A stretch of 64,000 nt of DNA from Actinomycetes bacterium (GCA_021787365.1 JAJYMB010000059.1:34926-98925); one strand, 5' to 3'. Positions 26,755 through 35,661 are shown, numbered from the stretch's first letter. The notes: a model not told the origin generated them from the letters alone. Numbers and translations: made by a program.

Positions 26755-27798
26755 TCAGCCGACCCTGACCGTGGCGCCGACGCGGCTGGCCGTGACCACG
26801 GCGTCGAGCACCTCGAGCACGCGCCGCCCATCGGCAGCGGTGATGGACGGCGGGCGGCCTTCGGCTATAGCAGTGGCGAACTCGTCAAGTTCGGGGACGA
26901 GCATCATCGTTATGTGGTCGCGGTCGATGTGGGGGCGGATGACGGTGGGGTCTGCATACGCGGGCCCCTTCGTGCTGCGCACCTCGACTTCGTACTCGAG
27001 GAAGTTCCACCCGCGCAAAGTCACCCGCCCGGCGCGCCCGTGGACGTCCACAGTGTAGAAAAACGTTGACGCGGCTTGGGTCACCAGGCACTGAGCCAGG
27101 GCACCGCGGGCGAACTGAACCAGGAACGCCGAGGTGTCGTCGGCCCCGGTGTCGTCCCGCCGGCGGACGTGGGCGGAAACCTCCACGGGGTCGTCGCCGG
27201 CGAACCACAGGACCATGTCGACCAGATGCGAGCCGAGGAAGAGCAGCGGGCCGCCCCCGGTCTCGGGGGACGCCAACCACCCCCTGTCCAGGCGCTCGCA
27301 GCCGAACTGGGCGGTGATGGCTTGGACCTCGCCGGTCAGGCCGGCAGCAATGAGGTCGTGGACATGGCGAGCCAAGGAGAACCGGCACGAATAGCCGGCC
27401 ATGTAGGTCACACCCGCCCGGGCCGCCTCGCTCTCGGCGGCGGCGGCCTCTTCTGCGTTGAGCCCTATGGGTTTTTCCACCAGCACGTGCTTGCCTGCCC
27501 GGATAGCAGCCAGGGAGACAGGGTACAGGGCCTGGCTTGGCGTGGCGACAAGGACGGCGTCGACGGCCGCCTCGTCCAGCAGCGCGTCGACCGACGAGTA
27601 GGTGCTTACGGCCGGCCCCACGGCGGCGACGCTGCGCAATGCGGCTGTGTCGGGGTCCGCGTAGGCGACGAGGTCCACCGTGGACGTGCGTGCCGCGGCG
27701 GTGGCCAGGCACTTGCCTTCATAGCCGCAGCCGACGAGCCCTACCCGGAGCGGCGCCTGGGCCGGCGCCGCCGGCACCCTAGCAGATTGTTGGCTCAT
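26755..27798 (-). CDS. Gfo/Idh/MocA family oxidoreductase
   Basis: 347 residues. N-terminal Rossmann domain with VGLVGCGYEGKCLATAAA; the family EKP motif is in VLVEKPIGLNAEEA. The C-terminal alpha/beta domain has the GSHLVDMVLWFAGDDP segment with the putative catalytic His. Likely an NAD(P)-dependent oxidoreductase acting on a sugar or inositol derivative. Divergent from the large SARP-type regulator with 43 bp between starts, so that regulator may control it. Confidence 0.88.
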   Translation of the reverse strand: MSQQSARVPAAPAQAPLRVGLVGCGYEGKCLATAAARTSTVDLVAYADPDTAALRSVAAVGPAVSTYSSVDALLDEAAVDAVLVATPSQALYPVSLAAIRAGKHVLVEKPIGLNAEEAAAAESEAARAGVTYMAGYSCRFSLARHVHDLIAAGLTGEVQAITAQFGCERLDRGWLASPETGGGPLLFLGSHLVDMVLWFAGDDPVEVSAHVRRRDDTGADDTSAFLVQFARGALAQCLVTQAASTFFYTVDVHGRAGRVTLRGWNFLEYEVEVRSTKGPAYADPTVIRPHIDRDHITMMLVPELDEFATAIAEGRPPSITAADGRRVLEVLDAVVTASRVGATVRVG

Positions 27799-27841
27799 CA
27801 GCTCGAAAATACTCGGTCGCCGGAGCCGCCGCCGCGAAGCA

Positions 27842-30800
27842 GTGAGTGAGATACTTACGTACGTGCCTGCTCAGGCCAGCGACCCCAGGGGCAACGGCGC
27901 AGAACTTTTGCGCGTGAACCTGCTGGGCCCGTTCTCCATAAGCCTCGGGAGCAGAACTACCGGCCGCTGGGAACGCCCCCCTGCCAAACGGCTCTGCCAA
28001 CTGTTGCTGGTGAGCCCGGGCCGGCGCCTGAGCCGGGAGGCAGCCCGTGAGGCCCTTTTCCCCGACCTCGCCCCCGAGGCTGCGTCTGCCGCTTTGTCCA
28101 AAGCCCTTTCGAACGGCCGCGCTGCCCTGCGGGAGCTGGGTCCTCGGGGGAGCGCCATACTGCGGGGCAACCGCAGCCACGTTTGGGCGGACCTGGGCAG
28201 CCCAGCCGAGGTCGACGTCGATGTCCACGAGCGACAGTTGCGCGCCGCGCTCGAGGTCGCGCCCGGGCCCGAGCGCGACGACCTCTTGACGCTGGCCCTG
28301 GCAGAGGAGGGGATCCTGCTCGAAGACGAGCCCTATGCGAGTTGGGCCGTGCGCCCGCGAGAGCACCTCGACTGGGCACGCCAAGACGCCCGGTTGGTGT
28401 TGGCCCGGGACCGGGCGCAGGGGACGGGCCGGGCCACGCCGAAGAGCGTCGTCAGTGCCTGGGAAAGTTGTCTGGCCCACGACCCGACGTGCGAGGAAGC
28501 GGCGTCGGCGCTCATGAGGCTCTACCGGTCGCAACGAAGGCACGCACTAGTGGAGAGCACCTACAAGCGGTGCCGCACCGCTCTGGAGGAGCTCCGGCTG
28601 CGGACCTCCCCAGCCCTGGAAGAGGTGCATGGGTCTACCGCGGTGGCGTCCCCTTTCGAACAGCCCGCCCCCCGGGCGGCACCGCAGTACCCCGAGGACC
28701 GCCGGCTGGTGAGCGTGTTGTTTGCCGAACTGTCCGGCCCCCCGGGGGGTGGCCAGAGGATGGGACCCGAAGAAGTCCGCGAGCTTGTGGGGGGCGCGCT
28801 GGCACAAGTCGTCGCCGACGTAGAGGCGTTCGGGGGGATGGTCACCTCGGTCTCGGGGGCTGGCCTCGTGGCCCTCTTTGGTGCTCCGGAGGCCCACGAG
28901 GACGACCCCGAACGGGCGCTCCGGGCGGCCTTCCGCGCCGTTACCGCAGCTGGTTGGAGCGCGTCGGGGCTAACATTGCGGGCCGGGGTAGAGACGGGCC
29001 CGGCGGTGGTCGGGCCGATCGGCGCCTATGCCATGGCCCAGTACGGGGCGGTGGGCGAGGTGGTGCGCGCTGCCGCAGCCTTCCAGTCGTTGGCCCGCCC
29101 CACTTCGGTGCTCGTCGGACCGGCCACGCACGCCGCCACCGAGGGCCTCTTCGAGTGGGGACCATTGGAGGAGGTGGTAATTTCTCCCGGGGCCAAGCCC
29201 CTCAAGGCGCGGTACCTGGAGCAGCCCAAAGCTCGGCCCGCCGGCCAAGCAGGCCGGCGCCGGCTGGCGGGTGCGGCCCCCCTGGTCGGCCGCACGGCCG
29301 AGCTGTCGTTGCTACACGAGACGCTGCGCGAGGTGACCTCCGGCCAAGGGAGCGTGCTCGTGATAGCGGGAGAACCAGGCCTCGGCAAGACCCGGCTCGT
29401 CCACGAGTTCCGGAAGCTGTTCATGGGCTGGGTGGGGACCGGGTCCGGTCGCCTGCCGCTATGGATCGAAGGCAGGGCGGCCTCTTACCGTTCGTCGCAG
29501 CCCTACGGCGTCTACCAGCAACTGCTGTCGGGCTGGGTGGGGGCGGCCCCCGAACATGGTGACGAGATGGCTCGCCAGGCGCTGGAAAGGGCTGTGAAAG
29601 CGGCCTTTGGGGCCAGGGCGGACCAGGACCAGGTCGACATGCTGGCTCAGGTCATGGGCATAGGGACGGGACGGCCCGCCACCGGCGTCCCGCAGCCCAG
29701 CCCGGAACAGCTACAGAAGGCCCGGTTCGCGGCCGTCCTGGCCCTGCTGTCCCACCTCGTCGCCCACGGCCCCACACTGGTCGTGCTGGAGGACCTGCAT
29801 TGGGCCGACCCCACTTCTTTGCGCCTCACCAAAGAGCTCTCGTCACTGACCACGCACGGGCAGCTGGTGCTGGTCCTCACCCGGCGCCCCGAGCCCGACC
29901 CCGGCTTCTCGGCCCTGGAAGCGGCCTTGGCCGAGGCCCCGGGCCTCAGGCTGCGCAAGGTCGAGCTCACCGCTCTTGCCAGCAACGCCGAGCGCGATCT
30001 CGCGAGGGCCTTGCTCGGCCCGGCCACAGCGGACGATGTCGTGGCGACGGTCAGCCAGAGAGCGGAGGGCAACCCTCTGTTCCTCGAAGAACAACTGGCG
30101 TCAATGCTCGAGACGGGCGCCCTGGTGAGGACCGAGCGAGGCGGGTGGCGGCTCGACCGGGCGGCCCAGGGGGAGCTCCCAGAAGCCATAGAACGGCTGG
30201 TCCGTTCCCGGGTCGACCGTCTCGGGCCGGCCCCACGCCACGCCATCGTCGCGGGTTCGGTGCTCGGGCCAGAGTTCTCGTTGGCTGCCTTGGCCAGCGT
30301 CACCGACCTCGGCGGCGGCCTTGTCCCCGCCGTGTCCGAGCTTTGTGCCGCGGGCCTCCTCGTCGAGTTGCGCAAGGTCCCCGAACCTGCCTACCGGTTC
30401 CGTCATGCCTTGATCCAAGAGTCGACTTACCAGGGCCTTTTGAGGGGCCAGCGCCAGAGCCTGCACTCGCGCGCCGCCTGGGGCCTGGAGGAGGCTTCGG
30501 CCGGCCGGCTCGAAGAGGTGGCGGGCTTGCTCGGCCACCACTTCGCCATGGCGGGGGAAACAGAACGCGCCGTCCATTACCTCGAGCTCGCCGGCGACCG
30601 TGCCGTCGCGGCGTTCGCCAACGACGAGGCACGTTCGTCCTACCGCCGGGGCCTGGCCCTGCTCGGGGCCGAGCCAGGCCACGCCGAGCAGGCGGTGGGG
30701 ATCTGCCTGAAGCTGGGCCGCCTCGCCTGGCGGGTGGGCAATTTCAGCGAGAGCCGGGCGGCGTATGAGGAGGCGGTGAAGCTCGCTTCCTCCGGTACGG

Positions 30801-31789
30801 TCGTCATGGCAGCGAGGGCCCTTCAGTTGCTGGGCACCCTCGAGACGGCCGACCACCGCCATGACGCTGCGTTCGCCGCGCTCGACGCGGCCGAGGCCAG
30901 GTTGCAGTCCTGTGCGGACAAAGGCACCGATGAATGGGCCGAAGTTTGGATCGATGTCCAGCTGGCGCGCGCCAGCCTCCACTACTGGCGCAACGAACCG
31001 GAGGCGGGCATGACCGTGCTCGAGCTCGTCCGCCCCGTGGTGGAGGCGCGGGCCAAGCCGAGGTCGAAAATTGACTTCTACAGCCAGGTCAGTGCGCAGC
31101 GTGCCCGGGCTACCAGGTACATGGTGGACGAGAGCGTCCTGCGCGATTACCGTGCAGCCTGGGCCGCCGTACTTGACGCCGGCCTGGAGAACGAGATGTT
31201 CTGGGTCGCTTTCCACCTCGGCTTCGGCCTCTTGTGGCACCGGGACTTCGCCGGCGCCCAGGCCGAACTGGAGTGGACCCTAAATATCGCCTCGCGAGCG
31301 GACGACAAGACGCTCGCGCTCAGGTGCCTTGTCTACCTGTGCCTGGCCCACCTGTGCCAGCACGATGTCGGCACGGTCAAAAAGTTGGCCCCCCAGGCCG
31401 AAGCTCTGGCCCAGGCGCTGGGCTTCCCCGAGTACAAGGGCATGGCCAAGGCGATGCAGGCCTGGGTGGCATGGAAAGAGGGGCGGTACGCCGATGTCGA
31501 AGCCCTGGGCGAAGAAGCCCTGGGGCAGTGGCGCACGTGTGTGGTCCACTATTCGTGGTACTGGGCCGGATTATGGCCCCTGATCGCCGTGCGCCTTGGT
31601 GCTGGTCGCGTCGAGGAGGCAGTCGCGGCGGCTCGGGAATTGCTCGGCTCCGACCAGCAACGCTTGGTAGAAGAACTGGAGTCCGAGGTGCAAGGGGCTC
31701 TCGATGCGTGGGACCAAGGCGACGCCAACGTGGCGGGGGAGGTCCTCGCCCAGGCGTTGGGACTGGCGGACCGCCTTGGTTATGCCTGA
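27842..31789 (+). CDS. Large SARP-type regulator with cyclase-like, AAA and TPR domains
   Basis: 1315 residues from GTG. Order: OmpR-like winged helix and BTAD domain (~20-260; RVNLLGPFSISLGS, LSREAAREALFPD), a class III nucleotide-cyclase-like domain (~285-450), an AAA/STAND ATPase (VGRTAELSLL; Walker A AGEPGLGKTRL with K516; Walker B VVLEDLHWAD near 646) and a long alpha-helical TPR-like C-terminus. The cyclase domain has lost its metal-binding aspartates (FAELSG for FADVxG, SGAGLVALF for GDxxxAxF), so it is probably a sensor and not an enzyme. Likely an ATP-dependent transcriptional activator. Its target may be the divergent oxidoreductase. Confidence 0.9.
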   Translation: MSEILTYVPAQASDPRGNGAELLRVNLLGPFSISLGSRTTGRWERPPAKRLCQLLLVSPGRRLSREAAREALFPDLAPEAASAALSKALSNGRAALRELGPRGSAILRGNRSHVWADLGSPAEVDVDVHERQLRAALEVAPGPERDDLLTLALAEEGILLEDEPYASWAVRPREHLDWARQDARLVLARDRAQGTGRATPKSVVSAWESCLAHDPTCEEAASALMRLYRSQRRHALVESTYKRCRTALEELRLRTSPALEEVHGSTAVASPFEQPAPRAAPQYPEDRRLVSVLFAELSGPPGGGQRMGPEEVRELVGGALAQVVADVEAFGGMVTSVSGAGLVALFGAPEAHEDDPERALRAAFRAVTAAGWSASGLTLRAGVETGPAVVGPIGAYAMAQYGAVGEVVRAAAAFQSLARPTSVLVGPATHAATEGLFEWGPLEEVVISPGAKPLKARYLEQPKARPAGQAGRRRLAGAAPLVGRTAELSLLHETLREVTSGQGSVLVIAGEPGLGKTRLVHEFRKLFMGWVGTGSGRLPLWIEGRAASYRSSQPYGVYQQLLSGWVGAAPEHGDEMARQALERAVKAAFGARADQDQVDMLAQVMGIGTGRPATGVPQPSPEQLQKARFAAVLALLSHLVAHGPTLVVLEDLHWADPTSLRLTKELSSLTTHGQLVLVLTRRPEPDPGFSALEAALAEAPGLRLRKVELTALASNAERDLARALLGPATADDVVATVSQRAEGNPLFLEEQLASMLETGALVRTERGGWRLDRAAQGELPEAIERLVRSRVDRLGPAPRHAIVAGSVLGPEFSLAALASVTDLGGGLVPAVSELCAAGLLVELRKVPEPAYRFRHALIQESTYQGLLRGQRQSLHSRAAWGLEEASAGRLEEVAGLLGHHFAMAGETERAVHYLELAGDRAVAAFANDEARSSYRRGLALLGAEPGHAEQAVGICLKLGRLAWRVGNFSESRAAYEEAVKLASSGTVVMAARALQLLGTLETADHRHDAAFAALDAAEARLQSCADKGTDEWAEVWIDVQLARASLHYWRNEPEAGMTVLELVRPVVEARAKPRSKIDFYSQVSAQRARATRYMVDESVLRDYRAAWAAVLDAGLENEMFWVAFHLGFGLLWHRDFAGAQAELEWTLNIASRADDKTLALRCLVYLCLAHLCQHDVGTVKKLAPQAEALAQALGFPEYKGMAKAMQAWVAWKEGRYADVEALGEEALGQWRTCVVHYSWYWAGLWPLIAVRLGAGRVEEAVAAARELLGSDQQRLVEELESEVQGALDAWDQGDANVAGEVLAQALGLADRLGYA

Positions 31790-31993
31790 GCGGCAGGGCC
31801 GAAGAAGGGGGTGCCCCTCGTTTTGGCCGCTGGCGATCGTGTGCACGGCGTATATCGACGTCACTCGCGAGCGGAGCGGTACCAAAGGGGGCCGAGCAGG
31901 TTGACCCGAAACGTGTCGGCGCTACGGCCGGCCATCTCGCCATTGGGCGCAGGCACGACGGCACTGTGCCATCTTCGGGACCTGCTAAGTCGA

Positions 31994-32025
31994 AGAAAGG
32001 AGCCGGATGATAGCGGCTCCTTTCT
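31994..32025 (-). terminator. Bidirectional terminator hairpin
   Basis: A 12-bp perfect stem (AGAAAGGAGCCG / CGGCTCCTTTCT) with an 8-nt loop lies between the convergent regulator gene and the secreted-protein gene. The rest of the 265-bp gap (31790-32054) shows no coding signal. Confidence 0.75.
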
Positions 32026-32054
32026 CCATGTTGGTCCCACGTCTGGGCTCCGGA

Positions 32055-32798
32055 CTATGAGGCGCCGCCATTGCTGTTCATGTACCAGACTTTCCCGGTG
32101 GCCAGGCGATAGCACCAGGGGATAGTGGAAGCATCTCCGTCCCAGGTGCCGTCGCCCTGCAACCCCGAGTACGCACCAGTGCCCCCCGTGATCACCCAGG
32201 TGGCCTGGGGGCCGGTGGTAAACGGCGCCACGGTGACGTTGCCAACTTTGACCGGGTTTTCGGTGAAGTTGTAGGTAGAAGCGATGGTGAGGAATATCGT
32301 GCCCTTCTGGCCGAGGATGGTCTGGTAGCTATAAAATGAGGAAAGCCCCGTGTACCGGTCTGGGCTGTTGGCCCCGGGGGTGGCGTCGTACGGGCCGACG
32401 ATATACTGCCCCGGCTCGGGCGGCGGGACGATCACGATCCCACCGGCGGGCACCTTGTTGCCGCACTCAGCCGCGGCGGCCGCGACCGCGGCGGTCCCGG
32501 ACATCTTGGTGGGTGCGGCGTACTGGGTATCGCTGGTCCAGGTCGGGTCTCCGCTCCGGTCGACGATTGCACCTGAGATCTCGCTGCACGACCAGGCCGT
32601 CGCCGAGAGGTCGTTCTCGCTCAAGGGGGTGTAGACCCAGGACTGGATGGTGACCGGGCCGCCTTGGCGCTGCTGTTGGGGCATGACGCTGGAGGCGCGA
32701 GCGGTGGTGATCTGGACAAGCGTCAACGGGACGATGACAGCGGCGGCGGCGGCCAGGGCGGCGCCTGCGCTCTTCTTGCTGAAGTTGAGGTGCTTCAT
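32055..32798 (-). CDS. Secreted protein with an allene-oxide-cyclase-barrel-like C-terminus
   Basis: 247 residues from ATG 32798, with AGGAG 7 nt upstream. A Sec signal peptide is clear: MKHLNFSKKSAG, then a run of Ala/Val/Leu and a likely cleavage near TTARAS. The mature part has two Cys-containing segments (AWSCSEISG, AAECGNKV). The C-terminus WVITGGTGAYSGLQGDGTWD resembles the loop pattern of allene oxide cyclase or dirigent-like beta barrels in bacterial secreted proteins. No catalytic assignment is possible. Confidence 0.75.
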   Translation of the reverse strand: MKHLNFSKKSAGAALAAAAAVIVPLTLVQITTARASSVMPQQQRQGGPVTIQSWVYTPLSENDLSATAWSCSEISGAIVDRSGDPTWTSDTQYAAPTKMSGTAAVAAAAAECGNKVPAGGIVIVPPPEPGQYIVGPYDATPGANSPDRYTGLSSFYSYQTILGQKGTIFLTIASTYNFTENPVKVGNVTVAPFTTGPQATWVITGGTGAYSGLQGDGTWDGDASTIPWCYRLATGKVWYMNSNGGAS

Positions 32799-33316
32799 AC
32801 GGGGCTCCTTCGAGGTTTGGTGTTCGGCCAGGCTCCTTTTCACTTTGGCTCCTTCAGGCCTAGGTCGGCGTTGTTGCCGACGTACATAGCATTAGCGAGG
32901 GCCCTTCCCGGAACCTTCCCGGTCCCGGCCGGGTTCCGGGTGCAACAGGTGGACCCAGACGAGGTTGCCACGTGGCCCGTAGCACTGGCCCTCGGCCAGC
33001 CCGCTGGGCGAGCACCCGAGATGGGCGGCCCTGGCGTGCCAGCGCGGATGACCTTATCCGCGCATAATCTGCGCATACGCCTTGGCTGCTGGCGCCGGTG
33101 ACCGGTGGTCGAACTCTGGGCCCCGGCACCTACGCCATTACATGCCGAGGCTCGGTCGGCCCAGGAGCCTATGTCTTAACCCGCAAGACATCGTTCCGCT
33201 ATTTTGCCGATCATCGTCGTCGGGTCGGATGCACGTTCGGCCAGTTCCCGCTGACTCATCGCTTGCCCCTCTGTGTGCCGACCTGAACCAACGGCCGGGG
33301 GTCGGACGCGGGTGCA

Positions 33317-33493
33317 GTGGATGTACAGTTCGCCGGCCTCGTACTCGGTCGCAACGAGGGCCAGGGGGGTGGCGAGGAGTTCGAGGAGCGGCTGCGGACC
33401 ATCGCCTCCATCAACGGCGAGCTCGCCAACCGGGCCCTTGCTCGGGACCGTCCGCAGGAGTTGGAACGCATCCGCCAGCGCCTAGCCGGTTGA
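33317..33493 (+). CDS. Small hypothetical protein
   Basis: 58 residues from GTG. Composition is protein-like (EEFEERLRTIASINGELANR, then alternating charged helix) and suggests a short amphipathic helical product or the tail of a longer lost gene; the frame is open only to a stop at 33284. Not recognised. It lies upstream of the broken PIN gene and might be a remnant antitoxin. Confidence 0.3.
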   Translation: MDVQFAGLVLGRNEGQGGGEEFEERLRTIASINGELANRALARDRPQELERIRQRLAG

Positions 33494-33662
33494 TCCAGGA
33501 CTACTTCTCCCGGCCCCCAAGGCAGAGTTGGGCACTGACAGAGCGTGCCCGTTCGAGCCGGTCTCGTACCGCCAGTGACCGCTCGTCCGCGCCCCGAACG
33601 CGCCCCGCCCTGTCTCCTAGGCCCTGAATGCCTTCGCAACGCTCTGACCAGGGAGAACGGGG

Positions 33663-33870
33663 TTGCTCGGCAAGGGCCTGCACGAAGCTCTCGCTGACCT
33701 CTCCTTCGAGGTGAGCGAGCCCGAGTTGCCATCGGTAGCTTCCTGGGTCTCGTGCGGGCTCACGGCGTACGACGCGGCCTACTGGCGCTGGCCGAGAGGC
33801 GGGAACTGGCGCTCGTTACCGACGACGACGCGATCATCGAGCTCAGCCCTGGAATCAGTCGTGCACTTGT
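33663..33870 (+). pseudogene. Frameshifted VapC-like PIN-domain toxin remnant
   Basis: One frame ends with SCGLTAYDAAY; the next frame continues LALAERRELALVTDDDAI. Joined, these are the C-terminal half of a PIN-domain toxin (GLTAYDAAYxALAE, then LVTDDD). One base appears lost near 33782 (TACTGG for TACCTGG). The N-terminal catalytic half (VDASV-type start) is not found upstream. Read as a dead VapC-type gene. Confidence 0.75.
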
Positions 33871-33952
33871 TGGAGGACCAGCTTCAGCTGGCCGAGGTGG
33901 CCCCGTACGGGGTTTGAACGGCGACAACGCAACACCTGCAGCGTTTCTTCCG

Positions 33953-34039
33953 GCTAGACTGCGGTTAAGAGCCGTTTTTGGCGTGCCGGGGCCCTGCCCG
34001 TTGGCGATTGCTGGACACACCTGAATCTTTGTTTCGCGC
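33953..34039 (+). repeat. Diverged repeat copy B
   Basis: Partner of 26013-26102; shares GCTAGACTGC at one end and TTTCGCGC at the other, in the same orientation. It lies between the PIN pseudogene and the Stf0 start. The 20 bases to its left still resemble the 3' end of the tRNA-Cys gene. Confidence 0.5.
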
Positions 34040-34054
34040 CCCCCAAGAGGCACA

Positions 34055-34984
34055 ATGACTCATTTGCAACGGTCAGAGATGGCTACTCGACGAAGCGATA
34101 GCGTTGCCTCTGGCACCTACACTTGCGGGCCAGGAGGCGCACCCCGCCTCGGCTATGTCATCGCCGCGAGCCCCCGCACCGGGAGCTGGCTCCTCTGCCA
34201 CGCCCTGGAGGACAGCGGAGCGGCCGGCACCCCGGCTGAGTACTTCTGGCGGGGGGACCAGCCGGCCTGGCGCGAGCGATGGGGGGTCGACGGCCCATTT
34301 CGCCGCTACGTCGAAGCCTTCTGGGCCACCGCTACCGGCAATGGCGTGGTGGGGGCCAAGCTCATGTGGGCCTACTTTTTCGACTTCGTGGTCCAGGCCC
34401 GCGAGGTGCCCGAGTGGTCCTGGCTCGGGCATGACCAACTTATGGAGTCCATCTTCCCCGACACCTGTTACCTGTGGGTGAGCCGAAGGGACAAGGTCCG
34501 CCAAGGGGTCTCCTGGTGGCGGGCGGAGGCCGGCGGCCAATGGGCTCTGGCGGCCGGCGACGCTTCTCTCGCCCACGGGCCTGAGGAGCTCGACCTCGCC
34601 GCGGTGAAGAACCTGGTCGAGGTGGCTCGCGTCCACGACGAGGCATGGGGCAAGTACTTCGCCGAACGAGGGGCCCAGCCGTGGCACATCTACTACGAGG
34701 ACCTCGTCGAGGACCTGGCCGGCGCTGCCGCCTCCGCGCTCGGGTACCTGGGGCTCGCCGGCGCCGGTCCCCAGGTCGTCAGGCCGCGGCTACAACGTCA
34801 GGCCGACGAGCTGACCGAGCGCTGGGTAGCCGAGTACCAGGCTGCCCAGGACTCGGGGAGGCTCGACGAGGTTGAGCCACGAGCGCGGGTCCCGGTCGTC
34901 GAGTACCCGGGCTCGGTCCGGGCCCGTGCTCCCGCTCCAGCTCAGCGAGCCAGTCATCAACCGCTGCCGAATGCCGCCACTTAG
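34055..34984 (+). CDS. Stf0-family sulfotransferase, probable trehalose 2-sulfotransferase
   Basis: 309 residues. The PAPS-binding loop is YVIAASPRTGSWLLC near residue 35, followed by the Stf0-type GTPAEYFWRGDQPAWRERWG. The 3'-phosphate site is probably YLWVSRRDKVRQGVSWWRA. Mycobacterial Stf0 sulfates trehalose at the 2-position to start sulfolipid synthesis. With TreX, TreY and TreZ in the window, trehalose is a plausible acceptor, but acceptor residues cannot be verified here. The last ~20 residues are low-complexity. The 3' end overlaps an antisense antitoxin-like gene by 206 bp. Confidence 0.8.
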   Translation: MTHLQRSEMATRRSDSVASGTYTCGPGGAPRLGYVIAASPRTGSWLLCHALEDSGAAGTPAEYFWRGDQPAWRERWGVDGPFRRYVEAFWATATGNGVVGAKLMWAYFFDFVVQAREVPEWSWLGHDQLMESIFPDTCYLWVSRRDKVRQGVSWWRAEAGGQWALAAGDASLAHGPEELDLAAVKNLVEVARVHDEAWGKYFAERGAQPWHIYYEDLVEDLAGAAASALGYLGLAGAGPQVVRPRLQRQADELTERWVAEYQAAQDSGRLDEVEPRARVPVVEYPGSVRARAPAPAQRASHQPLPNAAT

Positions 34985-35186
34985 CGAGGTAGGCAGGCAC
35001 TGCGCTGTCGAGGACAGCGGAGAGGCTTCGAGCACCGGCCAGGCGACGAAGCTCGTCGAGTTGGGTCGCGTCCAGAGTGAGAGTTACCTTCTCCTTAGCC
35101 GCTGTCGGGGAGACGGTGGAGGGCGGGGGCCGCGAAACTAGCGGACGTGGTTGCCGGCAGGGCACGTCTATCAGAAATAGGGACAA
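34779..35186 (-). CDS. Orphan VapB/MazE-like antitoxin, probably decaying
   Basis: The central ~60 residues (KEKVTLTLDATQLDELRRL, RSLSAVLDSAVPAYLAKW, DDWLAELEREHGP) match the ribbon-helix-helix antitoxins common in actinobacteria. The start is unsure: TTG 35186 gives 135 residues with a non-family leader. After EHGP the sequence turns into Pro/Arg-rich text that lies antisense to the Stf0 3' end, so the normal C-terminus seems lost. No toxin gene follows. Treat as an orphan or pseudogene. Confidence 0.5.
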   Translation of the reverse strand: MSLFLIDVPCRQPRPLVSRPPPSTVSPTAAKEKVTLTLDATQLDELRRLAGARSLSAVLDSAVPAYLAKWRHSAAVDDWLAELEREHGPGPSPGTRRPGPALVAQPRRASPSPGQPGTRLPSARSARRPDVVAAA

Positions 35187-35661
35187 TTATTTCTCCCGGA
35201 ACTGACGGATCCGCCCTTCTTGTCGTCACGTTCACCAGTTTCGTGTCAACGCCCGCCCGGGAGGGTGCCCTCGGCCACCACGAGCGCACGGCGCTCGGCC
35301 AGGGCGACGAACCCGGCGGGAAACGACCTCGATCACTACGAGCCGAGAGGTGAGGCCCAGGCAAAGCAAGTCCTGACTGGGCCGGGGCCCAGCGATGGCC
35401 ATGAAGATCGCTTCTGGCCTGAGCCGCCTCCTTTGTAAGGGTGCCTACGCGAAGATCAGGTGGCTGCCTCAGGGCCCGCCCGCGCAACGAGAAGCCGGAA
35501 AGCGATGTCGAAACCGCGTTCAAGACCGCTACCTTTCAGGGATTGCTCTTGGAGGCATGGGTCTTCACTAAAAATGCTGGTAGCGCCTCCACTCCGGTCA
35601 CGTGAGCTGGGCCCCCCTTGGGAGCTCCGAGTTTCCGAAGTAATAGCGGTCGAGAACTCCT
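35187..35661. other. 475-bp region without a supported gene
   Basis: Several short frames run through both strands but none shows a domain or sustained codon bias. Minus-strand fragments (QDLLCLGLTSR in one frame, then FVALAERRALVVAE in another) faintly resemble a broken small protein; this is too weak to annotate. Confidence 0.5.

Larger units (their letters stand above)
32799..34054. other. 1.26-kb region with only gene remnants
   Basis: No intact recognisable gene fills this stretch. It holds the upstream region of the secreted protein, a possible small ORF (33317-33493), a broken PIN-domain gene (33663-33870) and diverged repeat copy B (33953-34039). Codon structure is irregular, which suggests decaying accessory DNA. 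Confidence 0.6.

Noticed and set aside
35262..35440. Possible MazF/PemK remnant (QDLLCLGLTSR)
   Set aside because: Only one short match-like string, in a frame without start or continuation; gene order relative to the antitoxin is also atypical.
35095..35523. 142-codon minus-strand frame
   Set aside because: No domain or codon bias. Short stretches in other frames hint at a broken small protein, but not enough to name it.
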